Below, piece by piece: positions 37,967 to 45,834 of a stretch of DNA of 64,000 nt. The notes beneath the pieces were generated by a model. It ran no database searches and had not been told where the DNA came from. It was given only the letters and a program-made list of their open reading frames with translations. Made by a program: the position numbers and the translations under genes. Source of the DNA: Holophagales bacterium (GTDB lineage Bacteria; Acidobacteriota; Thermoanaerobaculia; Multivoradales; Multivoraceae). The DNA lies in NCBI GenBank assembly GCA_009845425.1, contig VXZQ01000014.1:124001-188000 (forward strand), read 5' to 3'. The number at the start of each line of letters is the position of its first letter. Position 1 is the first letter of the stretch.

Positions 37967-39115
37967 CTACCGTGCGCCCCGCTCGATCATCGCAGCATAC
38001 TTCCGCGCCTCTTCATGCGTCGCGTCCAGGCGCAGGGCGCGCTCGACGTGGTGCTTCGCTTCGCTCATCTGACCGGTCGCGAGGTACACGCGGACCAGGC
38101 CGACGTGGACTTCGGGCAACTCGGAGTCGGCCGCGAGCGCGCGCCGCATGTAGTCGAGCGCGGTCGCCGTGTCACCGGCCGCCAGCGCCGCGTCTCCGCG
38201 GTAGACGTAGAAGAAGGGGCTCGCCCGGTTCATCGCTTCCAGCGCGTCGAGCAGGACCGCGGCGCGGTCGTGGCGGCCCTCGATCTGGTACGCGCGGACC
38301 AGGTTGGTCAGCAGCGGCACGCTTTCGGGATGGAGTTCCAGGCCCTCTTCGTAAACCTCGATCGCCTCGTCCACACGGCCGGTCCGCAGCAGGACCAGGC
38401 CATGGTTGTTGATCGCCTTGTCGAAGTCGGGCGCCAGCCGCACGGCGATGTCGAGCCAGCGCTCGGCGGTCTCAAGGTCGTCCACCATCAGAGCCTCGGC
38501 GCCCAGGTTGTTGTAGTAGTGGCCGGCGGCCGCCAGGTCGCTGATCGGCTGGAAGCTCCGGTAGGACTTCGGCCGGTAGGGCAGAAAGTCGTAGGTGGCC
38601 ATGTTGCCGTCGACGTACATGCCGGCGACGATGTGGCCGCGGCTGACCACGACGCCGTTGTGGTAGTTCCAGCGTTGGTAGTCCTCGACCTCGACGAAGA
38701 ACGGGTTCAGGCGCCGTTCCCGTCCCGCGGCCACGAACAGGTTGACGAAGGAGAGGCAGTTGCCGCGGGCCGTGCCGAACGTCTCCGCCGCGGTGCGGGT
38801 CGGCGTCAGTTCGTACTGGAGATCGAGCCAGCCGAAGATGAAGTCGAGAACTTCGTCGCGACGGCGGGTCTCGCTGCCGGCGGGGCTGATGCGATCGTCG
38901 ATGGCGGCGCGCAGCTCCGGGGTGACGGAGAACGGCACGACGACCCGCTCCTGCCAACCGCTGCCGAGACGGCGCTCGAACTCCGGAGCCAGCGTCCGGG
39001 AGCCGTCGAAGGGTGTGTACGCCGTGCAGGAGGCGATCGACGCGCCGAGGACGAGCACCATGGAGGAGAGCAGGCGCGGCTGGATCGGAGTGACTCTTGC
39101 GGCAAGGGAGTTCAT
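37967..39115 (-). CDS. transglutaminase-like plus TPR lipoprotein
   Basis: ASIASC lipobox; TAAETFGTARGNCLSFVNLFVAAGRERRL (TGase Cys), VVVSRGHIVAGMYVDG (His), TYDFLP; TPR array after ~190 aa. Confidence 0.75.
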   Translation of the reverse strand: MNSLAARVTPIQPRLLSSMVLVLGASIASCTAYTPFDGSRTLAPEFERRLGSGWQERVVVPFSVTPELRAAIDDRISPAGSETRRRDEVLDFIFGWLDLQYELTPTRTAAETFGTARGNCLSFVNLFVAAGRERRLNPFFVEVEDYQRWNYHNGVVVSRGHIVAGMYVDGNMATYDFLPYRPKSYRSFQPISDLAAAGHYYNNLGAEALMVDDLETAERWLDIAVRLAPDFDKAINNHGLVLLRTGRVDEAIEVYEEGLELHPESVPLLTNLVRAYQIEGRHDRAAVLLDALEAMNRASPFFYVYRGDAALAAGDTATALDYMRRALAADSELPEVHVGLVRVYLATGQMSEAKHHVERALRLDATHEEARKYAAMIERGAR

Positions 39116-39403
39116 GGCATATGGACAACGAGCTTCGTCTGCTATACGATTCCCGCACTCGACAGGTTGGTCCGGGTCAGGTACGCGTCACGCTGCTTTG
39201 GCGGTGGTGTTGGTTCACCGTCAAGTACGATGTCGAATCTAGCGCGCCTCAACCCGGTCCCTCGCTAGACGGTACCGGCGGATAGCGGTCAGAAAGCGGC
39301 CCGAGGGCCGACGCGCACGTAAGCAGCGAGTCAGCAAGACCTGGCGGGTTATTCAAGAAAATGGACACACACCGTTTTTCTGGATGGGCTCGTGACCGCG
39401 CCA

Positions 39404-39418
39404 GTGCCAAATTGGCAC
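39404..39418. promoter_or_regulatory. perfect 15-bp palindrome, candidate enhancer/regulator binding site
   Basis: GTGCCAA-A-TTGGCAC, 7-bp perfect arms, 83 bp upstream of a sigma-54 -24 element. Confidence 0.5.
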
Positions 39419-39500
39419 AGCTTGGCTGCCGCGCGTCCGCAGGTCTTCCAGGAACGCGGGTTTCCGCCTACCGCGCAGAGTGCCCGGCCCCCGGCCGTTC

Positions 39501-39515
39501 TGGCACGTCGCTTGC
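39501..39515 (+). promoter_or_regulatory. sigma-54 (RpoN) -24/-12 promoter
   Basis: cTGGCACgtcgcTTGCgg: TGGCAC-N5-TTGC, exact match to the sigma-54 consensus YTGGCACGNNNNTTGCW except the final W; non-coding 520-bp upstream region. Confidence 0.78.
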
Positions 39516-39636
39516 GGTAGGCTTGTCACGGTTGGTGAGCCGATTCGGCTCGTTCCAAACTGCGGGGGATCGTGAACGCCCGGCGAAGGGCGCTCAATCC
39601 TTCGTACAACTCACCTTGGAGGGAGTATTGAACGTT

Positions 39637-42504
39637 ATGAGCAGACGCACCGTTTCGACGTTCGGCGTCATCCTTTGTCTGCTCGTCGGGGGGGCGGCCT
39701 TCGGCCAGTCCGCGACGGGCAATCTGTACGGCACAGTGACCGATGAGTCCGGCGCTCCGCTGCCGGGCGTTAGCGTCACGGTCAGCGGCATCGGCGCGGA
39801 CCGCACGCAGTTCACGGATGCCACGGGCGGGTTCCGGTTCCTCGGTCTCGATCCCGGCGGCTACACGGTCATCGCGGAACTCGACGGCTTCGGCGGTATC
39901 GAGTATCCGGATGTCGTCATCCGCCTCGGCCAGAACACGGACGTGCCGCTGACACTCACCGCCGCGCTCGAGGAGACGATCACCGTCACCTCGGAGAGCC
40001 CGCTGCTCGACGAGCGGCAGATTTCGGCCGGCACCAACGTCAGCCAGGTCGAGCTCGAGAAGATCCCGACCGCGCGCGACCCGTGGGCCGTCCTTTCGCA
40101 GACTCCGGGCGTGATCGTCGACCGGGTCAACGTCGGCGGTAACGAGTCCGGCCAGCAGGCCAACTTCCGCGCGGCCGGCGTGTCCTCGTCGCAGAACGAC
40201 TTCCAGATGGACGGCGCCGAGATCACGGACATGCGCGCTACCGGCGCTTCGCCGACCTACTACGACTTCGACCAGTTCGCCGAGATGTCGTTCACGACCG
40301 GCGGCACCGACGTCACGAAGAACGGCTCCGGGGTCCAGGTGAACCTGGTGACCAAGCGGGGCACGAACGAGTTCCGCGGTTCGGCCCGGTTCTACAACAC
40401 GGCGGCCACGGGCTACTTCGGCGGCGCCCTGAAGGCGTCGCAGCCGAACATCGACGGCGAGCTCTACAAGGCGAATGGCCAGACCAGTCTGGCTGGCGCC
40501 CGCGTTCGCAAGATCGAGGACTTCGGTTTCGAGGCCGGCGGCGCCGCGATCCAGGACCGTCTCTGGTTCTGGGGTAGCTGGGGTCAGAACGACATCGGCC
40601 AGAACGCCGCTTCCGGTACGGCCGACGACACGCTCCTCGAGAACACGGTGATCAAGGCGAACGGCCAGATCAGCGACGAGAACTCGATCGTCGGTTCGTA
40701 CAACAACGGCGACAAGCTGAAGTTCGGGCGCGGCGCCGGCACCACCCGGCCGCCGGCAACGACCTGGAACCAGCGCGGTCCCTCGGCGCAGTACCGCCTC
40801 GAGGACCAGCACGTCGCTTCGGCGAACCTGTTCTTCACCGGCACCTACATGCACGGCGACTTCGGCTTCGGCCTGTTCGCCAGGAGCAACCGGGCCGACG
40901 AGAACGGTCTCCATCCGGATGCTCCGGATCCGCAGCGGGACGACGGCATCTGGGCGAACAACTACCTGTCCGGCTTCGCCGCGTCCCCGAACGACCTGTT
41001 CAAGGTCGACGGCACGTACTTCTTCACCAGCGGCGCCAGCGCCACGCACGAGCTCCGGTTCGGCGGCCGGTACCGCACCTACGAGAACAACTCGATCTTC
41101 CGTTGGGGTCCCAACCAGACCTGGCATCGGCTCGATCGGGAGTGGACCTACTACGCGCGCGATGACGTTGGCCAGTTGCTGGCCGAGTACACCGGGCTGT
41201 GGGTCCAGGACACGATCTCGCTTGGGAAGATGACGATCAACGCCGGTCTTCGCTACGACGAGCAGGGCGGTGAGAACGAGGCGTACGAGCTTCCGGCGCA
41301 TCCGACCCGTCCGGAGCTGATCCCGGGTCTTTCGTACCCGGGTGGCGGCGCGGGCTTCAGCTGGGAGTCCATCGCGCCGCGGCTGGGCTTCACCTACGCG
41401 GTTGGACAGGACCGCGACACGCTCGTTCGCGCGAGCTACTCGCAGTTCGCGGACCAGTTGCCGACGAACAGCATCAACCGGCTGTCGCCGCTCGGTTACT
41501 CGCTCGCCCTCCGCGACTCGGTGACTGACGCGCACATCTACACGAATGTCGACACCACGGATCCCCTGAGGGTCTGGAGCACGGTCGACTCCGGCATGGA
41601 TGCGACCACGACCACCGAGATTCTCGCTGGCGTGGAGCACTCCTTCCTGCCGGAGCTGGTGGTCGGCCTTCAGGTCACCGCCCGGAGCATCGACGACCTG
41701 ACCTGGGCTCCGGGCTACGTCACCGACGGGGCGGGCAACCGCCGCCTGGTGCAGGGCACCGACTTCCGGCAGATCGGCACGATCACCGGCAGCCTGCCGC
41801 GTGGCGGCGGCAGCTACAGCCAGTCGGTCTACGACTGGGTTGACGATGTCGAGGTTCACTTCGGCAGTCACCTGGAGAACGGCGTTCGTTCGCGCGACTA
41901 CCTCGGCTACAGCCTGACGCTGACCAAGCGGCTCGCTGACCGCTGGATGGCCCGCGGGTTCTTCCAGTACGGCAAGGCCGAGTGGAACGTGCCGAACTCC
42001 TACTTCGACCGCAACAGCCGGAACAACGGCCGGGGCGGTGGCGACATCGACGGCCAGCTCTACATGACGGCTTCCAGCGGCTCCGGCAAGGGCCAGCGGT
42101 ACCTTCAGTCGACCTGGTCGTACAACCTGAACGGCATGTACCAGGTCGCTCCGGACCGCGGCTGGGGCTTCAACGTCTCCGCCAACCTGACGGGGCGCGA
42201 GGGCTCGCCGATCGGGTACTACCGCAACGTCGCGCTCCGTGACGGTGGCACCAACATCAACCTGGTCCGGGACTTCAACGACATCCGGCTGGATGATGTC
42301 CAGGTGATCGACTTCCGGGTCGAGAAGGAATTCTCGCTGTCGGGGCCGGTCAACCTGACCTTCGGTATCGACATCTTCAACCTGACGAACCAGGGTACCG
42401 GCCTGTCGTACAACGATCGGGTTGGCATTTCGAACTCGGGCAACCTCGCGGACAACATCGCTCCGCGGATCTACCGCCTGGGCGTTCGCCTGAACTGGCG
42501 TTAG
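39637..42504 (+). CDS. TonB-dependent receptor, Oar-like, with N-terminal carboxypeptidase-regulatory-like domain
   Basis: ATGNLYGTVTDESGAPLPGVSVTVSGIGADRTQFTDATGGFRFLGLDPGGYTV; ETITVTSESPLLDERQISAGTNVSQVELEKIPTARDPWAVLSQTPGV; final aromatic strand RIYRLGVRLNWR. GGAGGG at 39618; alternative TTG start at 39628. Confidence 0.92.
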   Translation: MSRRTVSTFGVILCLLVGGAAFGQSATGNLYGTVTDESGAPLPGVSVTVSGIGADRTQFTDATGGFRFLGLDPGGYTVIAELDGFGGIEYPDVVIRLGQNTDVPLTLTAALEETITVTSESPLLDERQISAGTNVSQVELEKIPTARDPWAVLSQTPGVIVDRVNVGGNESGQQANFRAAGVSSSQNDFQMDGAEITDMRATGASPTYYDFDQFAEMSFTTGGTDVTKNGSGVQVNLVTKRGTNEFRGSARFYNTAATGYFGGALKASQPNIDGELYKANGQTSLAGARVRKIEDFGFEAGGAAIQDRLWFWGSWGQNDIGQNAASGTADDTLLENTVIKANGQISDENSIVGSYNNGDKLKFGRGAGTTRPPATTWNQRGPSAQYRLEDQHVASANLFFTGTYMHGDFGFGLFARSNRADENGLHPDAPDPQRDDGIWANNYLSGFAASPNDLFKVDGTYFFTSGASATHELRFGGRYRTYENNSIFRWGPNQTWHRLDREWTYYARDDVGQLLAEYTGLWVQDTISLGKMTINAGLRYDEQGGENEAYELPAHPTRPELIPGLSYPGGGAGFSWESIAPRLGFTYAVGQDRDTLVRASYSQFADQLPTNSINRLSPLGYSLALRDSVTDAHIYTNVDTTDPLRVWSTVDSGMDATTTTEILAGVEHSFLPELVVGLQVTARSIDDLTWAPGYVTDGAGNRRLVQGTDFRQIGTITGSLPRGGGSYSQSVYDWVDDVEVHFGSHLENGVRSRDYLGYSLTLTKRLADRWMARGFFQYGKAEWNVPNSYFDRNSRNNGRGGGDIDGQLYMTASSGSGKGQRYLQSTWSYNLNGMYQVAPDRGWGFNVSANLTGREGSPIGYYRNVALRDGGTNINLVRDFNDIRLDDVQVIDFRVEKEFSLSGPVNLTFGIDIFNLTNQGTGLSYNDRVGISNSGNLADNIAPRIYRLGVRLNWR

Positions 42505-42576
42505 GCAACCAGGGCAAAGTCGGGGGCGCGCGGGCTAGCGTCCTCCGTCCCCGACCGTAGCCTTCTGCTTCGAATG

Positions 42577-42617
42577 ACCGCCGCCTCCGGGCTTTCCGGG
42601 GGCGGCGGTTTGTTCTT
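42577..42617 (+). terminator. Rho-independent terminator of the TonB receptor gene
   Basis: ACCGCCGCCTCCGG-gcttt-CCGGGGGCGGCGGT-TTGTTCTT: 14-bp stem with one G-T wobble, followed by a T-rich tract. Confidence 0.85.
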
Positions 42618-42700
42618 GGGGCGGTTTTGTCCCGCGAACAGCGCGGCATGGTAGTAGCATCGTCGCGGGATCAGCGGTTTCGGGACGTTAGGGGGAACTC

Positions 42701-43654
42701 ATGAGCTATCGCATCCGAATCGCCACGGCGGCCATTGCCGGACTCCTGCTGGCAAGTCTCCTTTCGGCTCAGGGCTGGGCGGGCCGGGGACGTCTCAGCG
42801 GTACCGTCGAGGACTCGGAGGGCAAGTCCGTCCAGGGGGCGACCGTCAAGCTGACGATGGACGGCGCCGGACCCGACGAGGTGCAGACGGATCGCCGGGG
42901 CCGGTGGGCGAAGGGGGGGCTGAGGAGCGGCGACTGGATCGTCCTGGTGTCGAAGACGGGCTTCGTGCCGACCGAGCACGCCGTGACGATCAACGAGTAC
43001 GCCACGGGCGCGGATCGCCCGGTGTTGAAGACCCAACTTCGGCAGGCCGAGGGAGCCGGCCTGACCGACGACGCGGGTGCTCAGGCGGCAAGGGCACTCC
43101 TTGAGCAAGGCAATGGCCTGCTCGCCGTCGAGGACTTCGAGGGCGCGATCGCGGTCTTCAGCGAGGCCCTCCCGTCGTTGCCGGACGGGGCGAAGGCCTC
43201 GGTCCTGGTGATCATCGCGCAGAACCAGATCCGCCTGGAGCGCGACGACGAGGCGATCGCCAACCTGGAGAAGGCGCTCGCGCTGGCGCCCGAGAACGTG
43301 GACGCGCTGCGGCTGATGAGTCGGAGGTTGACCGCTCTCGGCCGCTCGGAAGAGGCGCAGCGGTACCTCGCGCGGCTGCCGGAGGACCTGCAGGCCGATC
43401 CGGAGATCCTCCTGCGTGAGGGGGTCGATCTCTACAACCAGAACGACTTCGCCGGAGCGGTGGAGAAGCTGACCGCGGCGATCGAGGGTGAGCCCGAGTG
43501 GGCCGACGCGTACTACTACCGCGGCCTTGCCAGGATGGCGGCGACGCAGAACGAGGCTGCCGCGGAGGACTTCCGCAAGCTGATCGAACTCGCGCCGGAC
43601 GACCCGCGGGCCGAGGAGGCGAAGCAGTTCGCGGAGTACCTGGAATCGCTCTGA
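42701..43654 (+). CDS. secreted TPR protein with carboxypeptidase-regulatory-like domain
   Basis: GRLSGTVEDSEGKSVQGATVKLTMDGAG...; TPRs (DDEAIANLEKALALAPENVDALRLMSRRL; AYYYRGLARMAATQNEAAAEDFRKLIELAPDDP). Confidence 0.82.
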   Translation: MSYRIRIATAAIAGLLLASLLSAQGWAGRGRLSGTVEDSEGKSVQGATVKLTMDGAGPDEVQTDRRGRWAKGGLRSGDWIVLVSKTGFVPTEHAVTINEYATGADRPVLKTQLRQAEGAGLTDDAGAQAARALLEQGNGLLAVEDFEGAIAVFSEALPSLPDGAKASVLVIIAQNQIRLERDDEAIANLEKALALAPENVDALRLMSRRLTALGRSEEAQRYLARLPEDLQADPEILLREGVDLYNQNDFAGAVEKLTAAIEGEPEWADAYYYRGLARMAATQNEAAAEDFRKLIELAPDDPRAEEAKQFAEYLESL

Positions 43655-45834
43655 AGGTACGGCACGCCGTTCTGCTGGCCGCGATAGCGGTCACGGCGTG
43701 CGGGCCTTCCGGCGATGAACTCGAGCCTGCGGCGAGCCGGCAGGCAGTCGCCTGGCCGCCGGCGCCCGATCCCGGCTTTGCCCGGGACGTGGTCCTGATC
43801 ACGATCGACACGCTGCGCGCGGACGCGACGGGTTTCGCGGGCAACGCGGTCGCGCAGACTCCCCACCTCGACCGGCTGGCGGCGGAGGGGTGGGTGTTCG
43901 AACGCACGTACGCCCACAACGTGATGACGCTGCCGTCTCACGTCAACCTGCTCACGAGCCAGCTGCCCTACCAGCACGGCGTGCGTGACAACGCCGGCTT
44001 CGTGCTGCCGGAAAGGGTCCCGACCGGCGCCGAGGCGTTCCTGGCTGCCGGATTCAGGACGGCCGCGGTGGTTGCCGCCTTTCCGCTGGACGCGCGGTAT
44101 GGGCTCGACCGCGGCTTCGAGCTTTACGACGACTCTTACCCGGAGGGCTCGGCGCCCGGCTTCGCGATCGCGGAGCGCGGAGGGGCCGAGGTGGTGGCCG
44201 CGGCTTCTGCCTGGTGGACCCGGAACGAGGGTGAGCGGCGATTCCTCTGGGCCCACTTCTACGAACCGCACGCGCCCTATGAGCCGCCCGAGCCCTTCGC
44301 TTCCCGGTTCGCCGGCGATCCCTACCTTGGTGAGGTGGCGGCCGCCGACGACCACGTCGGTCGCCTGCTCGCCCGGGTGGCGCCGGCCGGCGCGGCGATG
44401 GGTGTGCTGGTCGTCGTAACCTCGGACCACGGCGAGTCGCTGGGCGAGCACGGCGAGAGCACGCACGGCCTCTTCGCCTACGACGCGACCCTCAAGGTGC
44501 CTCTGGTGCTATGGGCCGAGGAACTGGCGCCGGCCCGGCTGGATCAGCCGGTTCGCCATATCGACGTCCTGCCGACGATGCTGGAAGCTGCGGGCATCGA
44601 CGCTTCGGCGCTGCCGCACATGGCGGGCCGCAGCCTGTGGCGAGGGCCTGCGCCTTCAGACCGCGCGCCGGACGCCGGGGACCTGGACGCCACATACTTC
44701 GAGGCGTTGCAGGCGAACCTGCACCGGGGCTGGGCGCCGCTCCGGGGCGTCATCGCAAGTCCGCGGGAGCCGACCGACGCGGACGGCGGGCGGCTCCTGA
44801 AGTACGTCGCGCTGCCGGAGGCTGAACTCTACGACCTGGAGGCCGATCCGGCAGAGGCGAGGAATCTGCACCGCGCTGAGTCTGACCTCGTTGCGCAGCT
44901 CGCTTCCCTGCTGCCGGCGGAGTCAGAGTGGCCGCCGGCGGCCGGCGGCGTGACCGAGGAAGAGCGGCGCGCGCTCGAGAGCCTCGGCTATCTCAGCTCG
45001 TCCGGCGGCGCCGCCCTCCCCGAGACCTACGGTCCGGAGGACGATCCCAAGCGGCTGGTCGAGCTCGACCGGGCGATCCAGGAGTACTCGGAGGCCTTCC
45101 AGGCCGGATACCTCGAGGAGGCGGAGCGGCTGGCCCGCCGAGCGGTCGAGCAGCGACCCCAGATGGGGCTCGGCTACACGATCCTGGCTCAGGCTCTGCT
45201 CGAACAGGGGGAGGTGGAGGAAGCGTTGAGGGTCATGATCGACGCCGACCGGCGTCGGCTCGCTTCGGCTTCGCTGCACCGTCAACTGGCGCTGACACTG
45301 TCCGAGGTCGGCAGAGCGGGCGACGCAGTGCGGCTGATGGAGCGCTACGCCGACTCGAACGACCCGGAAGCCCTCAACGTGTTCGGTCTCGTGCTCGCCG
45401 AGGCCGGGATGACGGATCGAGCCCGCGGGGTTCTCCGCCGGTCGATCGGCATGGACGAGCGAAATCCGGTGGCGCGGCAGAACCTGGCGCTCACGGCGCT
45501 TCACGGTCGCGACTGGCCGGTCGCCGAGATCGAGGCTCGGGAGGCACTGGCGCTCAATCCGGAACTGGCGCTCGCCTGGAACTACCTGGGCATGTCCCTG
45601 TTCAATCAGGGTCGCGTCGACGAGGCACTTGAGGCCTGGCAGCGATCGGTTGAAGTCGGGCCCGGCGACCTGGACGTGCTCTTCAACCTGGCCGCCACGG
45701 CGGCCCGTACGGGCCGACGCGAGATCGCGCGCCCGGCTCTCGAGCGGTTCCTGCGTGAGGCGTCGGCGCCGGGCCGTCGCGGACGGTACGCGGCGGATAT
45801 CGAGACCGTGCGCGCGCTGCTACGCGGACTCTAG
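43651..45834 (+). CDS. sulfatase-fold (alkaline phosphatase superfamily) lipoprotein with C-terminal TPRs; probable CTG start
   Basis: LKVRHAVLLAAIAVTACGPSG lipobox; DVVLITIDTLRADATGFAGNAVAQTPHLDRLAAEGW; MTLPSHVNLLTSQLPYQHGVRDN; TSDHGESLGEHGE; TPRs. No ATG/GTG/TTG close to the signal peptide. Confidence 0.82.
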   Translation: MKVRHAVLLAAIAVTACGPSGDELEPAASRQAVAWPPAPDPGFARDVVLITIDTLRADATGFAGNAVAQTPHLDRLAAEGWVFERTYAHNVMTLPSHVNLLTSQLPYQHGVRDNAGFVLPERVPTGAEAFLAAGFRTAAVVAAFPLDARYGLDRGFELYDDSYPEGSAPGFAIAERGGAEVVAAASAWWTRNEGERRFLWAHFYEPHAPYEPPEPFASRFAGDPYLGEVAAADDHVGRLLARVAPAGAAMGVLVVVTSDHGESLGEHGESTHGLFAYDATLKVPLVLWAEELAPARLDQPVRHIDVLPTMLEAAGIDASALPHMAGRSLWRGPAPSDRAPDAGDLDATYFEALQANLHRGWAPLRGVIASPREPTDADGGRLLKYVALPEAELYDLEADPAEARNLHRAESDLVAQLASLLPAESEWPPAAGGVTEEERRALESLGYLSSSGGAALPETYGPEDDPKRLVELDRAIQEYSEAFQAGYLEEAERLARRAVEQRPQMGLGYTILAQALLEQGEVEEALRVMIDADRRRLASASLHRQLALTLSEVGRAGDAVRLMERYADSNDPEALNVFGLVLAEAGMTDRARGVLRRSIGMDERNPVARQNLALTALHGRDWPVAEIEAREALALNPELALAWNYLGMSLFNQGRVDEALEAWQRSVEVGPGDLDVLFNLAATAARTGRREIARPALERFLREASAPGRRGRYAADIETVRALLRGL

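Noticed and set aside
39116-39360. tRNA or known small RNA in the long intergenic region
   Set aside because: No cloverleaf, anticodon arm or CCA-like end seen by eye.
39412-39430. Second sigma-54-like element (TTGGCACAGCTTGGCTGCC)
   Set aside because: Has a -24-like TGGCAC but no TTGC/GC at the required spacing; better explained as part of the 15-bp palindrome.
39526-41871. 781-aa antisense ORF opposite the TonB receptor
   Set aside because: Shadow ORF from GC-rich codon bias; low-complexity Arg/Val/Asp-rich translation with no motifs, fully antisense to a clear gene.
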